The position numbers were made by a program, and so were the translations under genes. Under the pieces are notes generated by a model. It was not told where the DNA came from and made no database searches. It saw nothing but the letters and a program-made list of their open reading frames with translations. From Robertmurraya kyonggiensis (GTDB lineage Bacteria; Bacillota; Bacilli; Bacillales; Cytobacillaceae): DNA of 64,000 nt. Shown here in pieces: positions 1 to 11,800 of this stretch (position 1 is its first letter; each line of letters begins with the position of its first letter). Location of the stretch: contig NZ_SWBM01000001.1 in NCBI RefSeq assembly GCF_005116465.1, positions 1,488,001 to 1,552,000 on the forward strand, read 5' to 3'.

Positions 1-916
1 TTTCGATTTCCGCGAAATTTTTACGATCCGCATCTCGAACCACTGGTACAACCAAACCTTCTGGTGCTGATACAGCAATTCCAATATCGTAGAATTTCTT
101 TAAAAGGATTTCATCGCCTTGAATCTCAGCGTTTAATAACGGAGATTTCTTTAGAGCTGCAACAACTGCTTTTGTAAAGAAGGACATAAAGCCGAGCTTC
201 ACATCGTTTTCTTCTTGGAATTGGTCTTTACGACGTTTTCTTAAGTTCATCACATTCGTCATATCTACTTCGTTAAAAGTCGTAAGCATCGCTGCTGTTT
301 GCTGTACTTCAACAAGACGGTTCGCAATTGTTTGACGACGCCGAGACATACGGATTCTCTCCACTGGCTTATTGCTATCAACAACTACATCTTGTTTTAC
401 TGCTGGAGCAGGTGCAGGCGCAGCTTGAGCTGTTTTTGCCTGTGGATTATAATTTTGGACATCATGAGCGCGAATTCGACCTAATGGATCGACTGTCGGC
501 ACTGCAGTTAAATCAATTCCTTTTTCACGAGCAATTCTTCGTGCTGATGGAGAAGCAATTGGTCGACCATTCTTATCTACTGTTTCCTCCACGGCTTGTG
601 GTGCCTCAACTGGTGCTTGTGCAGCAGGCGTCTCTTCCTTCTGTACCGGAGTTTCCTTTGGTGCAGGAGGAGTAGCTACTCCTCCTTCTTCAACGACAGC
701 AATTACTTCACCAACATTAACTGTATCACCCTCGGTGTATCGTACTTCCGCTAAGACTCCGCTAAAATCAGAAATGATTTCTACATTGACCTTATCTGTT
801 TCTAATTCAACCAGATAATCGCCTTTTTCCACTTGGTCCCCTAATTTCTTAAGCCACTGAGCAACTGTACCTTCTGTAATGGATTCTGCTAATTCAGGTA
901 TTCTAACTTCTGCCAC
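1..916 (-). CDS. odhB: Dihydrolipoyllysine succinyltransferase, E2 of 2-oxoglutarate dehydrogenase (3' end cut by window)
   Basis: E2 core of the 2-oxoglutarate dehydrogenase complex; it moves the succinyl group from E1 through lipoate to CoA in the TCA cycle. About 305 codons are visible. The N-terminus is a lipoyl domain with the ETDKVNVE motif (lipoylated Lys about residue 42). A Pro/Ala-rich linker follows, then an E3-binding domain (SPSARRIAREKGIDL) and the start of the catalytic acyltransferase domain (LTTFNEVDMTNV). The start is GTG at 914-916, one base after the odhA stop. Its AAGGAGG ribosome site lies inside the end of odhA, so the two are probably translationally coupled. The catalytic C-terminus lies outside the window. 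Confidence 0.95.
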   Translation of the reverse strand, partial: MAEVRIPELAESITEGTVAQWLKKLGDQVEKGDYLVELETDKVNVEIISDFSGVLAEVRYTEGDTVNVGEVIAVVEEGGVATPPAPKETPVQKEETPAAQAPVEAPQAVEETVDKNGRPIASPSARRIAREKGIDLTAVPTVDPLGRIRAHDVQNYNPQAKTAQAAPAPAPAVKQDVVVDSNKPVERIRMSRRRQTIANRLVEVQQTAAMLTTFNEVDMTNVMNLRKRRKDQFQEENDVKLGFMSFFTKAVVAALKKSPLLNAEIQGDEILLKKFYDIGIAVSAPEGLVVPVVRDADRKNFAEIE

Positions 917-917
917 C

Positions 918-3755
918 TTAATTTCCTCCTTCTACCGAGCGGGTTAATGCTTTCTCTATTATTGCTGCTTGTTCCTTTTTATGAACATCTGGATCTCCCT
1001 CAGCCGGGCTTGAACGACGTCTGCGACCAACATAGTCTACTTCTACTGCACTCGTAGCAATTTCTTTAATACGAGGCTCTACAAAAGTCCATGCTCCCAT
1101 ATTTTTCGGTTCTTCTTGAATCCAGACAATTTCTTTTAAGTTTGGGTAACGCGCGACGATAGTGCGAAGCTTTTCCATTGGGAATGGGTAGATTTCTTCA
1201 ACCCTTACGATATGTAACCAATCTTGTTCTTGTACCGAATCGAGCTGTTCCATAACATTGATCATAATCTTCCCAGTTCCCATGACAATTCGTTCAACCT
1301 TTTTATCTTGTTGACCGAGTCCATCCTGCTCAATGACTGCTTGGAATTCCCCTTCAGTAAAGTCACTCGCATTCGAAGCTACATTTACGTTACGAAGTAA
1401 GCTCTTCGGTGTCATAATGACAAGTGGACGAACCTCTTCCCTTTGTAGAATTGCGGCTTGTCTTCTTAATACATGAAAATATTGAGCAGATGTTGTTAAG
1501 TTTGCAACTGTCCAGTTATTTTCCGCGGCAAGTGTTAAAAATCTTTCCATTCTTGCACTGGAATGCTCTGGACCTTGCCCTTCATATCCATGTGGAAGAA
1601 GAATAACTAGACCCGATTTTTCTCCCCACTTTGCTCTACCTGCAGAGATAAATTGATCGAATATTACCTGTGCTGCGTTAGAGAAATCACCAAATTGTGC
1701 TTCCCATAATACAAGCGTTTCTGGAGCGAACACATTATACCCATACTCGAATCCTAGGACAGAGCCTTCAGATAACGGACTATTGTATACGGCAAATGAT
1801 GCCTTTGCTTCAGATAAACGATGTAATGGTGAAAACTTTCTTCCCGTATTTTGGTCATAGAGAACAATATTTCGATGAGCAAACGTTCCACGTTCCGAAT
1901 CTTGACCAGACAGACGTACTGGAGTTCCATCTACAATAATGGATGCAAATGCCAATGTTTCTGCTAATCCCCAATCGATTTTGCCATTGTCATGGAATCC
2001 TTCTTTTCTTCTTTTTAAAATTCGGCTTAGTTTACTGAAAACCTGAAAATCTTCTGGCCAATCTAATAATTCTTCATTGATCGTTTTTAACGTATCAAAG
2101 GAAACCTTCGTCTCGATCCTCGGAATGCCCTTTTCAACCGTAATAGGTGGTTTCGGATCGTCCACTACAGCTTTTTCTGCTGGAACCTTCGCATATGCTT
2201 CTTGAATTTTCGTTGCAACACCTGAATAAATCTCGTCGATCTCAGAATTAGAAAGAACGTTTTCATTTTCAAGTTTGTTCGCATATAATTCCTTCACAGT
2301 TGGATGCTCATGTATAAGTTGATACATTAATGGATTCGTAGTCATCGGTTCATCCATTTCGTTATGTCCAAAACGGCGATAACCAACTAAATCAATTAAG
2401 AAGTCCTTTTTAAATATCTCCCTGTATTCACAAGCTAATTGAGCTGCCGCCAATACGCTTTCTGGATCATCTGCATTTACGTGAACAATCGGCATTTCAT
2501 ACCCTTTTGCTAAATCACTAGAGTAACGAGTAGAGCGGGAATCGAATCGTTCAGTTGTAAAACCAATTAGGTTGTTAGCGATAATATGAATCGTTCCACC
2601 TGTACGATATCCCTTTAAACGGCTTAAATTCAGTGTTTCTGCCACGATTCCTTGACCCGGGAACGCTGCATCTCCATGAACCAAAATGGCCATCGCGGAA
2701 TTCAAATCTTCCTGTGGATACCCTTTTTCTGTACGGTTATCTTGAGCAGCACGAGTGAATCCTTCTACAACCGCTCCGACAAATTCAAGGTGACTCGGAT
2801 TGTTAGCAAGTGTTAATCTTGCTTTTGGTCGATCTTCTTCCTTCAATTCACGATTTAAGCCCAAATGATACTTTACATCTCCGGTCCAACCGAAATTAAT
2901 CCCAATTGAACCTTCTGATGGTACAAGTTCTTTATTAGGGGCATGTTGGAATTCTGCAAAAATCATTTCGTATGGCTTGCCAAGATTGTGTGCAAGCACA
3001 TTTAAACGACCTCTATGCGCCATCCCGATATTGACCGTTGAAGCCCCTTTTTGCACTGATTCTGCAATAATTTCATCGATCAAGGGGACTAATGTATCAA
3101 GTCCTTCTATTGAAAACCGCTTTTGACCAACGAAGGTTTTATGAATGAATTTTTCAAACTCTTCAACCTCTGTTAATCTTTGTAATACTTTTCGTTTCTT
3201 CTCTTTATTAAAAGCAGGAAGAAGTGTTCCTGTTTCGATTTTTTTTCGGAGCCATATTTTTTCCTTGAGACTATTTACATGGCGAATTTCAAAGGCAATT
3301 TTGCCTGTATATACCTGTTTTAAATATTCAATCGCTTCATAGCCATTTTTAATATTTGCAGGTATATCAGTTGAAATAAAGCGAGCAGGAATTTTCTCAA
3401 GGTCCACTTTTGTCAGTCCATAAAATTCAAGCTCAATTAATTCATTGTCGGGCTCTTGATTTTTGAGCGGGTAAATATCAGCAGCAAGGTGGCCGTAGCC
3501 TCTTATTTTATCTGCTAGTGAAACCGCTGCTATGATTTTTTCAGTTGCCACTTCATGAGATACATTTGTGATACTAGTGCTTTCATGAGCCGTCTCTTCA
3601 CTAGGCGGACCATATTTGTCAAAGAGACTGCGAATGTCTTCTTCAACTAACTCTGGATTTTCTAAGTAGATTTCGTATAATTCCATGACGTACCCTAAGT
3701 TCGGTCCGTGAAACCCCTGCCATACAGGTCCTTGACCTTCTAATGGCTTTCTCAT
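918..3755 (-). CDS. odhA: 2-oxoglutarate dehydrogenase E1 component
   Basis: Thiamine-diphosphate-dependent decarboxylase of the TCA cycle, first gene of odhAB. The product is 945 residues, the usual size for Bacillus OdhA. Visible family features are the N-terminal E2-interacting segment, the ThDP region ([18 protein letters not shown], then GDAAFPGQG and ANNLIGFTT) and the transketolase-like C-terminal half ([25 protein letters not shown]). I chose ATG at 3753-3755 because GGAGG sits 8 bases before it. A longer reading from TTG at 3768-3770 would place the ribosome site inside the gene. Transcription is probably from the promoter at 3875-3903 and repressed at the adjacent cre-like box. Confidence 0.96.
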   Translation of the reverse strand: MRKPLEGQGPVWQGFHGPNLGYVMELYEIYLENPELVEEDIRSLFDKYGPPSEETAHESTSITNVSHEVATEKIIAAVSLADKIRGYGHLAADIYPLKNQEPDNELIELEFYGLTKVDLEKIPARFISTDIPANIKNGYEAIEYLKQVYTGKIAFEIRHVNSLKEKIWLRKKIETGTLLPAFNKEKKRKVLQRLTEVEEFEKFIHKTFVGQKRFSIEGLDTLVPLIDEIIAESVQKGASTVNIGMAHRGRLNVLAHNLGKPYEMIFAEFQHAPNKELVPSEGSIGINFGWTGDVKYHLGLNRELKEEDRPKARLTLANNPSHLEFVGAVVEGFTRAAQDNRTEKGYPQEDLNSAMAILVHGDAAFPGQGIVAETLNLSRLKGYRTGGTIHIIANNLIGFTTERFDSRSTRYSSDLAKGYEMPIVHVNADDPESVLAAAQLACEYREIFKKDFLIDLVGYRRFGHNEMDEPMTTNPLMYQLIHEHPTVKELYANKLENENVLSNSEIDEIYSGVATKIQEAYAKVPAEKAVVDDPKPPITVEKGIPRIETKVSFDTLKTINEELLDWPEDFQVFSKLSRILKRRKEGFHDNGKIDWGLAETLAFASIIVDGTPVRLSGQDSERGTFAHRNIVLYDQNTGRKFSPLHRLSEAKASFAVYNSPLSEGSVLGFEYGYNVFAPETLVLWEAQFGDFSNAAQVIFDQFISAGRAKWGEKSGLVILLPHGYEGQGPEHSSARMERFLTLAAENNWTVANLTTSAQYFHVLRRQAAILQREEVRPLVIMTPKSLLRNVNVASNASDFTEGEFQAVIEQDGLGQQDKKVERIVMGTGKIMINVMEQLDSVQEQDWLHIVRVEEIYPFPMEKLRTIVARYPNLKEIVWIQEEPKNMGAWTFVEPRIKEIATSAVEVDYVGRRRRSSPAEGDPDVHKKEQAAIIEKALTRSVEGGN

Positions 3756-3855
3756 GTGAAAAACCTCCAAAATAGATAAAAATAGAATTTATATCCTCTT
3801 ACCCCTTTGTTGCATAGCAAAACTCAAATTTTAGAATAATATTATTTTTCAGAGG

Positions 3856-3903
3856 ATATAACGTTTTCATAGATATTCTAACACGATCATGTGAGATCTA
3901 CAA
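3856..3903 (-). promoter_or_regulatory. Candidate odhAB promoter with overlapping cre (CcpA) box
   Basis: On the minus strand, TTGTAG (3903-3898), a 17-base spacer and TAGAAT (3880-3875) form a SigA-like promoter. Five bases beyond the -10 is TGAAAACGTTATAT (3869-3856), which matches the cre consensus TGWAARCGYTWNCW at all but one position and would cover the transcription start. Catabolite repression of odhAB by CcpA is known in Bacillus subtilis; its action here is inferred. The rest of 3771-4146 shows only an A/T-rich stretch and the sspH upstream region. Confidence 0.55.
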
Positions 3904-4081
3904 AGGTTTTTACTATTGAAATAGTAAAAAAATGTATCATCTAAATACCTATTGCGATAAAATTTTTTGAAAGCCTTTTCACAACGTTTCAGATTATTAA
4001 TCCAAATTTGGACCACCGGTCTTCTCGTACCAAAGTGAACTTCTAATAATTAAAAAAGAATTTTCACCTTTTTCTAACCTT

Positions 4082-4111
4082 GGATAAATTTTCGTAAAAA
4101 TAGACAAAATA
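4082..4111 (+). promoter_or_regulatory. Weak candidate forespore (SigG/SigF-like) promoter of sspH
   Basis: GGATA (4082-4086), 18 bases, then CAAAATA (4105-4111) loosely resembles a forespore sigma factor promoter (about GNATR and CATNNTA). It lies about 36 bases before the sspH start. SASP genes are normally forespore-expressed, which is the main reason to propose it. The match is imperfect. Confidence 0.25.
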
Positions 4112-4146
4112 TGCTTTGAATTTAATCCTAGGAGGACTGACAGAGC

Positions 4147-4329
4147 GTGAATGTAGGTCGTGCAAAAGAAATAGTAGAAAGCGCTGATATCCACAACGTC
4201 ACTTATGAAGGAACACCAGTCATTATTCAACATGTGGATGAGCAAACGAAGATAGCCCGAATTTATTCTAAGAAAAATCCAGAAGATGAACAAGATGTAC
4301 CGATTCTTAATTTAATTGAAGAGGATTAA
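4147..4329 (+). CDS. sspH: H-type small acid-soluble spore protein
   Basis: Small spore-core protein of the SspH family, 60 residues. The NVGRAKEIVES start, the TPVIIQHVDE core and the KNPEDE tail match the family pattern (RAKE...VMIQHVDE...ARIY..KNP). Start is GTG at 4147, with AGGAGG about 10 bases upstream. It stands alone, between the divergent odhA and the independent S-box methionine operon. Such minor SASPs are made in the forespore; their precise role is poorly known. Confidence 0.9.
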   Translation: MNVGRAKEIVESADIHNVTYEGTPVIIQHVDEQTKIARIYSKKNPEDEQDVPILNLIEED

Positions 4330-4364
4330 CATCAATGGTTCCCCACCATTTCCAGAAAATTTTG

Positions 4365-4393
4365 TTGACTTCGTTCATTTATTGTAGTAAAGT
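4365..4393 (+). promoter_or_regulatory. Promoter of the methionine S-box operon
   Basis: TTGACT (4365-4370), a 17-base spacer and TAAAGT (4388-4393) form a SigA-type promoter about 22 bases ahead of the riboswitch aptamer, consistent with a transcript starting just before the S-box. Confidence 0.65.
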
Positions 4394-4414
4394 TTAGAAA
4401 ATTGAATCTTGTAT

Positions 4415-4576
4415 TTCTTATCAAGAGAGGTAGAGGGGCTGGCCCTATGAAACCTCAGCAACCTGCATGCATTTTACGCAAGGTGCTAATTCCAGCAAGT
4501 TCGCTTTTAAGACTTGGGAGATAAGAAGAATGGCTAAATCAAACGTAAAAGTCTTCTTCTTATAGAGGACTTTTTT
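4415..4576 (+). ncRNA. SAM-I (S-box) riboswitch with intrinsic terminator, leader of metI-metC-yitJ-metH
   Basis: The aptamer at about 4415-4527 has the S-box hallmarks: AAGAGAGGTAGAGGG, CTGGCCC, GAAACCTCAGCAACC, AAGGTGCTAATTCC and a closing stem TTCTTATC/GATAAGAA. The expression platform at about 4546-4576 is a hairpin (AAAAGTC...GACTTTT) followed by T residues. S-box RNAs terminate transcription when SAM is bound, so the operon should be on when SAM is low. Confidence 0.96.
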
Positions 4577-4688
4577 TTATTTCCCTACGCCGTTTTCTTA
4601 TTGCTTGTTGTTTTTTTCGTAAGAAAATGAACAATCTCTGCGAAAAGAGCCTTTACCCATCACCACCTAACATAAAGGAGTGTAATCA

Positions 4689-5801
4689 ATGCATCAACTT
4701 GAAACGACTTTAGCGCAAATTGGAAATCGAAGTGAAACGGCAACTGGTACGGTCAATCCCCCGGTTTATTTTTCTACAGCCTTTCGACATGCGGGCATTG
4801 GAGAATCAACGGGCTTTGATTATATTCGTACTGGTAATCCAACAAGACAGTTGCTCGAAAAAACGATCGCTGACCTTGAAGAAGGCGATGCAGGTTTTGC
4901 CTGTAGTTCCGGTATGGCTGCCATCTTGACAGTTGTCTCTCTGTTCCAATCAGGAGATGAATGGATTGTTTCTCAGGATCTATATGGTGGAACATACCGT
5001 ATGTTAGAACAAGGCTTCAAAAAGTGGGGCTTGAAGGTAACGTATGTCAATACAAGTGAACCCGATAACATTTCAAAATACATAACCAATCATACAAAGG
5101 CTATTTTTATTGAGACACCAACAAATCCTATGATGGAACAAACAGATATTAAAGCTGTAGCAGAAATTGCGAAAGAAAATGAGCTTCTCCTCATTGTTGA
5201 CAATACTTTCTATACACCTTATATTCAAAAACCGATCACAGACGGCGCAGATATCGTTATTCATAGTGCTACTAAGTACTTAGGTGGTCATAATGACGTT
5301 CTTGCAGGCTTAGTTGTCGCAAAAGGTGAAAAATTATGTCAAGATCTAGCATTCTATCATAATGGCAACGGCGCTGTCTTAAGTCCTTTTGACTCTTGGC
5401 TCTTAATGCGTGGAATGAAAACATTAGCTTTAAGAATGGACCGACACGAACAAAACGCAAAAGCACTTGTTGAATATCTTTCAAAACATCATAGCATTAC
5501 GGATGTTTTATATCCCGGTCGTGGAGGCATGATTTCTTTCCGTGTTCAAGATGAAGCTTGGGTTAACCCTTTCTTAAAAAGCTTAAAACTTATTTGTTTT
5601 GCCGAAAGTCTTGGTGGTGTGGAAAGCTTTATTACTTACCCTGCTACTCAAACCCATGCTGACATCCCAGAAGAAGTTCGATTTGCAACCGGCGTAGATA
5701 ATCGCTTATTACGTTTTTCCGTTGGTATTGAAAATGTCCGCGACTTAATAGAGGATTTAGAGCAAGCCCTAACAAAAGTGAGTAAGGAGGCTGTACGATG
5801 A
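4689..5801 (+). CDS. metI: Cystathionine gamma-synthase / O-acetylhomoserine thiolyase
   Basis: PLP enzyme of the Cys/Met metabolism family that condenses O-acylhomoserine with cysteine (or sulfide) to make cystathionine (or homocysteine). 370 residues, normal for MetI. The PLP lysine is about residue 196 in HSATKYLGGH; SSGMAA and the ETPTNP loop are also present. Start ATG has AAAGGAGT 9 bases upstream. First gene of the S-box operon; its end overlaps metC by 4 bases (ATGA). Which sulfur donor dominates cannot be read from sequence. Confidence 0.93.
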   Translation: MHQLETTLAQIGNRSETATGTVNPPVYFSTAFRHAGIGESTGFDYIRTGNPTRQLLEKTIADLEEGDAGFACSSGMAAILTVVSLFQSGDEWIVSQDLYGGTYRMLEQGFKKWGLKVTYVNTSEPDNISKYITNHTKAIFIETPTNPMMEQTDIKAVAEIAKENELLLIVDNTFYTPYIQKPITDGADIVIHSATKYLGGHNDVLAGLVVAKGEKLCQDLAFYHNGNGAVLSPFDSWLLMRGMKTLALRMDRHEQNAKALVEYLSKHHSITDVLYPGRGGMISFRVQDEAWVNPFLKSLKLICFAESLGGVESFITYPATQTHADIPEEVRFATGVDNRLLRFSVGIENVRDLIEDLEQALTKVSKEAVR

Positions 5802-6967
5802 GTGACGATTGTTTTTCTTTTGAAACAAAACTTCTTCATCATCGCCATAAGTTTGACGTAACCACAGGCGGTGTAAGTGTTCCGATTCAACACGCCTCCA
5901 CCTTTCATCAATCAAGCTTCGATAAGTACGGAAAATATGATTATAGCAGAAGCTTAAATCCTACAAGAGAAGCTCTAGAAGAGCAAATTGCCGAGTTAGA
6001 AGGTGGCGTTCGTGGCTTTGCTTTTGCTTCAGGAATGGCTGCCATTTCAACAGCCTTCCTCCTACTTTCAAAAGGAGATCACGTTGTCATTACGGAGGAT
6101 GTGTATGGTGGAACGTTCCGTATTGTGACTCAAGTGCTTTCCCGATTTGGGATTGAGCACACTTTTGTAGATATGACGAATCTTCGAGCAGTCAAAGATG
6201 CGATCCAACCGAATACGAAAGTATTTTATGTTGAGACTCCTTCAAATCCTTTACTAAAAGTCACTGATATTGAAGCTATCAGCCAATTAGCAAAGGCGCA
6301 TAATGCTTATACTTTTGTTGATAACACCTTCTTAACCCCAGCTATACAAAAACCGTTGGAATTAGGTGCTGATGTGGTCCTTCATAGTGCAACCAAGTTC
6401 CTTTCAGGTCATAGTGATGTTATCGCAGGTCTCGCGGTCGTAAAAGACCAAGAGCTTGGAAATCAACTAGCTTTTTTACAAAATTCTTTCGGAGCTGTAT
6501 TAGGTGTTCAAGATGCCTGGCTAGTAATGCGTGGATTAAAAACATTGTCCGTAAGACTCGAACAATCTGTCACCAATGCTACTAAAATAGCAAACTATTT
6601 AAAGGATCATCCTTTAGTGAATAATGTATACTATCCAGGACTCCTCGACCATCCGCAACATGAGTTACAACAGAAACAAGCAAAAAATGCTGGTGGGGTA
6701 CTTTCGTTCGAACTAGAGAATGAAGAAGTAACGAAATTTTTCGTCGAGAACGTTAAAATCCCTGTGTTTGCCGTTAGCTTAGGAGCCGTTGAGTCCATCC
6801 TCTCCTACCCTGCTAAAATGTCACATGGTGCGATGCCTAAAGAGGAACGCGAAAAACGAGGGATAAGCAATAGCTTATTAAGGTTATCTGTTGGATTAGA
6901 ACATGTCGATGATCTGATCGCTGATTTTTCCAATGCCTTAAGTAACGCAGTAGCTGTAGTAAAATAG
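5798..6967 (+). CDS. metC: Cystathionine beta-lyase
   Basis: PLP-dependent lyase that cleaves cystathionine to homocysteine, pyruvate and ammonia. 389 residues, same fold family as the preceding MetI. PLP lysine is about residue 200 in [21 protein letters not shown] and ETPSNP are present. It starts within the last 4 bases of metI and ends 14 bases before the next gene, so it is co-transcribed and likely coupled. The assignment as lyase rather than a second synthase rests on the metI-metC order known in Bacillus. Confidence 0.92.
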   Translation: MSDDCFSFETKLLHHRHKFDVTTGGVSVPIQHASTFHQSSFDKYGKYDYSRSLNPTREALEEQIAELEGGVRGFAFASGMAAISTAFLLLSKGDHVVITEDVYGGTFRIVTQVLSRFGIEHTFVDMTNLRAVKDAIQPNTKVFYVETPSNPLLKVTDIEAISQLAKAHNAYTFVDNTFLTPAIQKPLELGADVVLHSATKFLSGHSDVIAGLAVVKDQELGNQLAFLQNSFGAVLGVQDAWLVMRGLKTLSVRLEQSVTNATKIANYLKDHPLVNNVYYPGLLDHPQHELQQKQAKNAGGVLSFELENEEVTKFFVENVKIPVFAVSLGAVESILSYPAKMSHGAMPKEEREKRGISNSLLRLSVGLEHVDDLIADFSNALSNAVAVVK

Positions 6968-6981
6968 AAAGGAGTAAAAGT

Positions 6982-8832
6982 ATGAGTTTCCTAGACAGAT
7001 TAAAAAATGAAATCTTAATTGCAGACGGCGCCATGGGAACCCTTTTATACTCCTACGGAACAGATAGCTGTTTTGAAGAACTAAATGTATCCCATCCAAA
7101 TGATATTCTTAAAATACATGAGGCTTATATTGCTGCAGGTTCGGACATCATCCAAACGAATACTTATGCTGCAAACTATCTAAAGCTACAAAGATATGGC
7201 TTAGAAGAATCCGTTAAAGAGATAAATTCGGCTGCTGTAAAAATCGCAAAACAGGCTGCTGAAAATAAAGCATATATTCTTGGAACAATGGGGGGAAATC
7301 GTGGAGTTAATCCAAAGGCGATTTCAATCGATGAAATAAAGAGAAGTTTTCGCGAGCAACTCTATTGTTTATTATTAGAAGGTGTTGATGGAATCCTCCT
7401 CGAAACCTTCTATGACTTAGATGAAATTGAAACGGTGTTAGCCATTGCTCGCAAGGAAACAAATCTACCTATTATTGCGCAAGTGTCGATTCATGAGCCG
7501 GGAATCATGCAAAATCAAATGCCAATTAATGAAGCTTTTGAACGACTTGAAGCATTAGGGGCAGATATTGTTGGCTTAAATTGTCGACTTGGTCCCCACC
7601 ATATGATTAAGAGTTTAGAAGAAGCGCAGATTCCAAAAAAGGCGTTTCTTTCTGCATTTCCAAATGCAAGTCTACCAACCTATACAGATGGAAAGTTCCA
7701 TTATGAAGGAGATGCAGATTATTTTAAGAAATCGGCACAAGCCTTTCGTGAACAAGGAGTTCGTCTGCTTGGAGGCTGTTGTGGAACGACTCCTGATCTT
7801 ATCCACTCCTTTGCAGAGGAGCTAAAGGGTACGAAGCCAGTTACAGAAAAAACGGTCAGGATTCAGCGTGTTTCTTCTATTCCTATTGAACACTCACCAA
7901 TAGAACGGAATAATACACCGTTACAAACTATCGCATCAGTGCGTCCTTCTGTAATCGTTGAACTTGACCCACCTAGAAAGTTGAATACAACCCGCTTTTT
8001 CGAAGGCGCAAGAGCACTGAAAGAAGCAGGAATCGATGCTATAACGTTGGCGGACAACTCTCTTGCCTCCCCTCGCATTGAAAATTCAGCGCTTGCTTAT
8101 TTAACGAAAACACAAGTGGGATTACGTCCCCTTGTTCATATTACATGCCGCGATCGTAATATGATCGGCCTTCAGTCTCACTTAATGGGATTACATACAC
8201 TAGGATTAAATGACGTTCTCGCTATTACTGGTGACCCTGCTCGTGTTGGGGATTTCCCAGGAGCCTCTTCTGTATATGATGTTTCCTCATTTGAATTAAT
8301 TCAAATGATTAAGCAATTTAATGAAGGTCTATCTATTTCCGGGAAGGACCTCGGTCAAAAAGGTGACTTTTCTATAGCGGCTGCCTTTAACCCAAATGTT
8401 CGTTCAGTTGAAAAAGCCGTACAACGATTGGAAAAGAAAATTAAGTATGGTGCTGATTATTTTATTACACAACCTGTGTATTCAGAAGAAAAGCTAATTG
8501 AGGTCCATGAGGCAACAAAGCATCTAGATACCCCTATTTATATTGGCTTAATGCCACTTACAAGTAGCAAAAATGCTGAATTTCTTCACAATGAAGTGCC
8601 CGGCATTAAGATTTCCGACTCCATTCGGAACACAATGGCTGCACTGCAGGACGATCCAATTCAATCCGCACGGGAAGGAATTGCAATTACAAAATCACTA
8701 ATCGATGCAGCTTCCGAGCTATTTAACGGAATTTATTTAATTACACCATTTTTACGATATGAATTGACGGTTGAGCTTGCTCAATATGCAAATGAAAACA
8801 GCAGCGTCCTAGGGAGGAAGCAAAATGTCTAA
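6982..8832 (+). CDS. yitJ: Bifunctional homocysteine S-methyltransferase / methylenetetrahydrofolate reductase
   Basis: Two-domain enzyme of methionine synthesis, 616 residues. Residues about 1-290 are a zinc-type homocysteine methyltransferase domain ([19 protein letters not shown], and the GGCCGT motif with zinc cysteines about 266-267). Residues about 330-610 are a MTHFR-type TIM barrel ([38 protein letters not shown]). It supplies 5-methyl-THF to MetH and may methylate homocysteine from another donor. AAAGGAG lies 9 bases before the ATG; its 3' end overlaps metH by 8 bases. Confidence 0.93.
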   Translation: MSFLDRLKNEILIADGAMGTLLYSYGTDSCFEELNVSHPNDILKIHEAYIAAGSDIIQTNTYAANYLKLQRYGLEESVKEINSAAVKIAKQAAENKAYILGTMGGNRGVNPKAISIDEIKRSFREQLYCLLLEGVDGILLETFYDLDEIETVLAIARKETNLPIIAQVSIHEPGIMQNQMPINEAFERLEALGADIVGLNCRLGPHHMIKSLEEAQIPKKAFLSAFPNASLPTYTDGKFHYEGDADYFKKSAQAFREQGVRLLGGCCGTTPDLIHSFAEELKGTKPVTEKTVRIQRVSSIPIEHSPIERNNTPLQTIASVRPSVIVELDPPRKLNTTRFFEGARALKEAGIDAITLADNSLASPRIENSALAYLTKTQVGLRPLVHITCRDRNMIGLQSHLMGLHTLGLNDVLAITGDPARVGDFPGASSVYDVSSFELIQMIKQFNEGLSISGKDLGQKGDFSIAAAFNPNVRSVEKAVQRLEKKIKYGADYFITQPVYSEEKLIEVHEATKHLDTPIYIGLMPLTSSKNAEFLHNEVPGIKISDSIRNTMAALQDDPIQSAREGIAITKSLIDAASELFNGIYLITPFLRYELTVELAQYANENSSVLGRKQNV

Positions 8833-11800
8833 TGCAATACTGAACAAAGAATTAACGAAGAAAATTCTCATTATGGACGGCGCAATGGGAACCATGTTGC
8901 AGCAAGCTGAATTAACGGCTGAGGACTTCGGTGGTGAACAATTTGAAGGCTGTAACGAAATCTTAAATATTACTAGACCTGATGTAATTGAATCGATCCA
9001 CCTTCAGTATTTAGAAGCTGGTGCTGACATTATTGAAACCAATACGTTTGGCGCTACAGAAATTGTCCTAGATGAATATGAATTAGGCTCAAAAGCATAT
9101 GAACTCAATAAAACGGCTGCCCTTATTGCGAGAAAAGCTGCTGATACAATGTCTTCCCCTTCTTGGCCTCGCTTTGTAGCAGGTTCGATGGGACCAACAA
9201 CAAAAACACTATCAGTAACAGGTGGGACGACGTTTGAAAAGTTGCAGCAGTCCTATGAAGAACAAGCCCTAGGATTGATTGATGGGAAAGTAGACATCCT
9301 TCTTCTTGAGACTAGTCAGGATTTGTTAAACGTGAAAGCTGGATTTTTAGGTATTAAGGCGGCATTTAAGAAGAGAAATGTGGAGATTCCTATTATTCTA
9401 TCGGGAACGATTGAGCCAATGGGTACGACCCTAGCTGGACAATCCATTGAGGCATTTTACATTTCCGTTGAACATATGAAGCCTTTAGCGATCGGACTAA
9501 ACTGTGCGACCGGTCCAGAATTTATGCAGGACCATATTCGCTCATTATCCCAGCTCTCTACAGCAGCGGTTAGCTGTTATCCAAATGCAGGATTACCAGA
9601 CGAAGAAGGAAACTATCACGAAACACCAGAATCTCTTGCTAAAAAACTAGGTGGATTCGCTGCAGAAGGCTGGCTAAATATCGTTGGTGGCTGCTGTGGC
9701 ACGACTCCTGATCATATTAAGGCCATAGCTGAGGAAATGAAGCGATACGAACCTAGAAAACCTGCAGTACTACAAAATCATATGGTTTCTGGTATTGATC
9801 CTTTTATTTATGATGACCCTACCCTTCGTCCGATTATGGTTGGAGAAAGAACAAACGTCATTGGTTCAAGGAAATTCAAGCGCCTCATCTCAGAAGGAAA
9901 ATTTGAAGAAGCAGCTGAAGTTGCTCGAGCACAGGTGAAAGGCGGAGCACATGTCATTGATATTTGCCTAGCAGACCCTGACCGTGATGAGCTTGAAGAC
10001 ATGGAAAATTTCCTGAAAGAAGTAACGAAAAAAATTAAAGCCCCTCTCGTCATCGATTCAACTGATGAAAAGGTGATTGAAAAAGCTTTATCCTACTCAC
10101 AAGGAAAAGCGATCATCAATTCAATAAATCTTGAAGATAGTGAAGAACGATTTGAATCGATTTCTCGTCTTGTACATCAATTTGGTGCTGCGGTAGTAGT
10201 TGGGACAATTGATGAAAAAGGAATGGGTGTTTCTGCTGAGAGAAAGCTAGAAATCGCGAAGCGTTCCTATGATCTACTAGTAAATAAATATAAGATTTCT
10301 CCCGTAGATATCATTTTTGATCCACTTGTATTCCCAGTAGGAACAGGTGACGAACAATACATTGGCTCAGCGAAAGCAACCGTTGATGGAATTCGATTGA
10401 TAAAAGAACATTTTCCTAAAACATTGGCTATTTTGGGTATTAGTAATGTTTCCTTTGGCTTACCTCCTGTCGGCAGAGAAATTTTGAATTCTGTCTTTCT
10501 TTATCATTGCACCCAGGCTGGCCTTGATTATGCCATTGTAAATACAGAAAAACTGGAGCGCTTTGCCTCCATTTCCAAAGATGAAGTCGCAATGGCAGAG
10601 AAGCTACTTTTTGAAACAACAAAGGAATCCTTAGCGACCTTTACCGAATTTTATCGAGATAAGAAAAAGGAAGCCAAAAGCTCGATTCCGGATATGACCC
10701 TAGAAGAAAGACTTTCCTACTATGTCGTTGAAGGAACGAAGGAAGGATTAATTCCAGACCTGAACCTTGCTCTTGAGACTTATCCTACCCCGCTCGAAAT
10801 CATTAATGGTCCATTGATGGATGGGATGAAGGAAGTCGGTCGCCTATTTAATAACAACGAGCTTATCGTTGCCGAAGTTTTACAAAGTGCTGAAGTGATG
10901 AAAGCCGCTGTATCTCATCTTGAACCATTTATGGAGAAAAGCGATACAAGTTCAAGCAAGGGAAAAATTATTTTAGCGACGGTAAAAGGTGATGTTCACG
11001 ATATCGGAAAAAATCTCGTTGATATTATTTTAGGCAACAATGGATATGAGGTTATTGACCTTGGAATAAAGGTTACTCCGACCACTTTGATTGAAGCTGT
11101 AAAAAAAGAAAAGCCAGATATGATTGGTTTATCAGGACTATTGGTAAAATCCGCTCAACAAATGGTTCTAACAGCACATGATTTAAAGCAAGCTGGAATC
11201 GATATTCCGATTTTAGTCGGTGGTGCAGCACTATCAAGAAAATTCACCGATACGAAAATATCAAAAGAATACGATGGGTTAGTTCTCTATGCAAAAGACG
11301 CAATGAACGGCTTAGCAATTGCCAATCAAGTTCAAGATCAAGAAGAGCGAAAAGTATTAGTTGAAGCGCACAAAGCAAAATTAGAAGCTGCTCCTGTTGT
11401 GTTTAACTATGAACGTCCTGCTACAACAGCCGTTTTAGAAAAACCTAAGGTGAGCACCAGTGTCCCTGTTCATATTCCAAGAGATACGAAAAGACATATT
11501 TTAAAGTCCTATTCACTCGCTCATATTGAACCATACATTAACAAACAAATGCTAATCGGCCATCATTTAGGCGTAAAGGGAAAAATCGAACAGCTTTTAC
11601 AGGCAAACGACGAAAAGGCTCATAAGGTTAATGATATGGTCAATCAACTTATTGTCGAGGCAAAGGAACATGAATGGATAACGCCTTCTGCGGTGTATCA
11701 ATTCTTCCCTGCTCAATCGGACGGCAATCAGATTTATATTTACGACCCTGAAAATCCTAAACGAATTATTGAGCAATTTGATTTTCCTCGTCAGGATCGA

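Noticed and set aside
3997-4293. Open frame of 98 codons antisense to sspH
   Set aside because: Overlaps the recognisable sspH gene, begins inside it on the other strand, and has no ribosome site or family resemblance.
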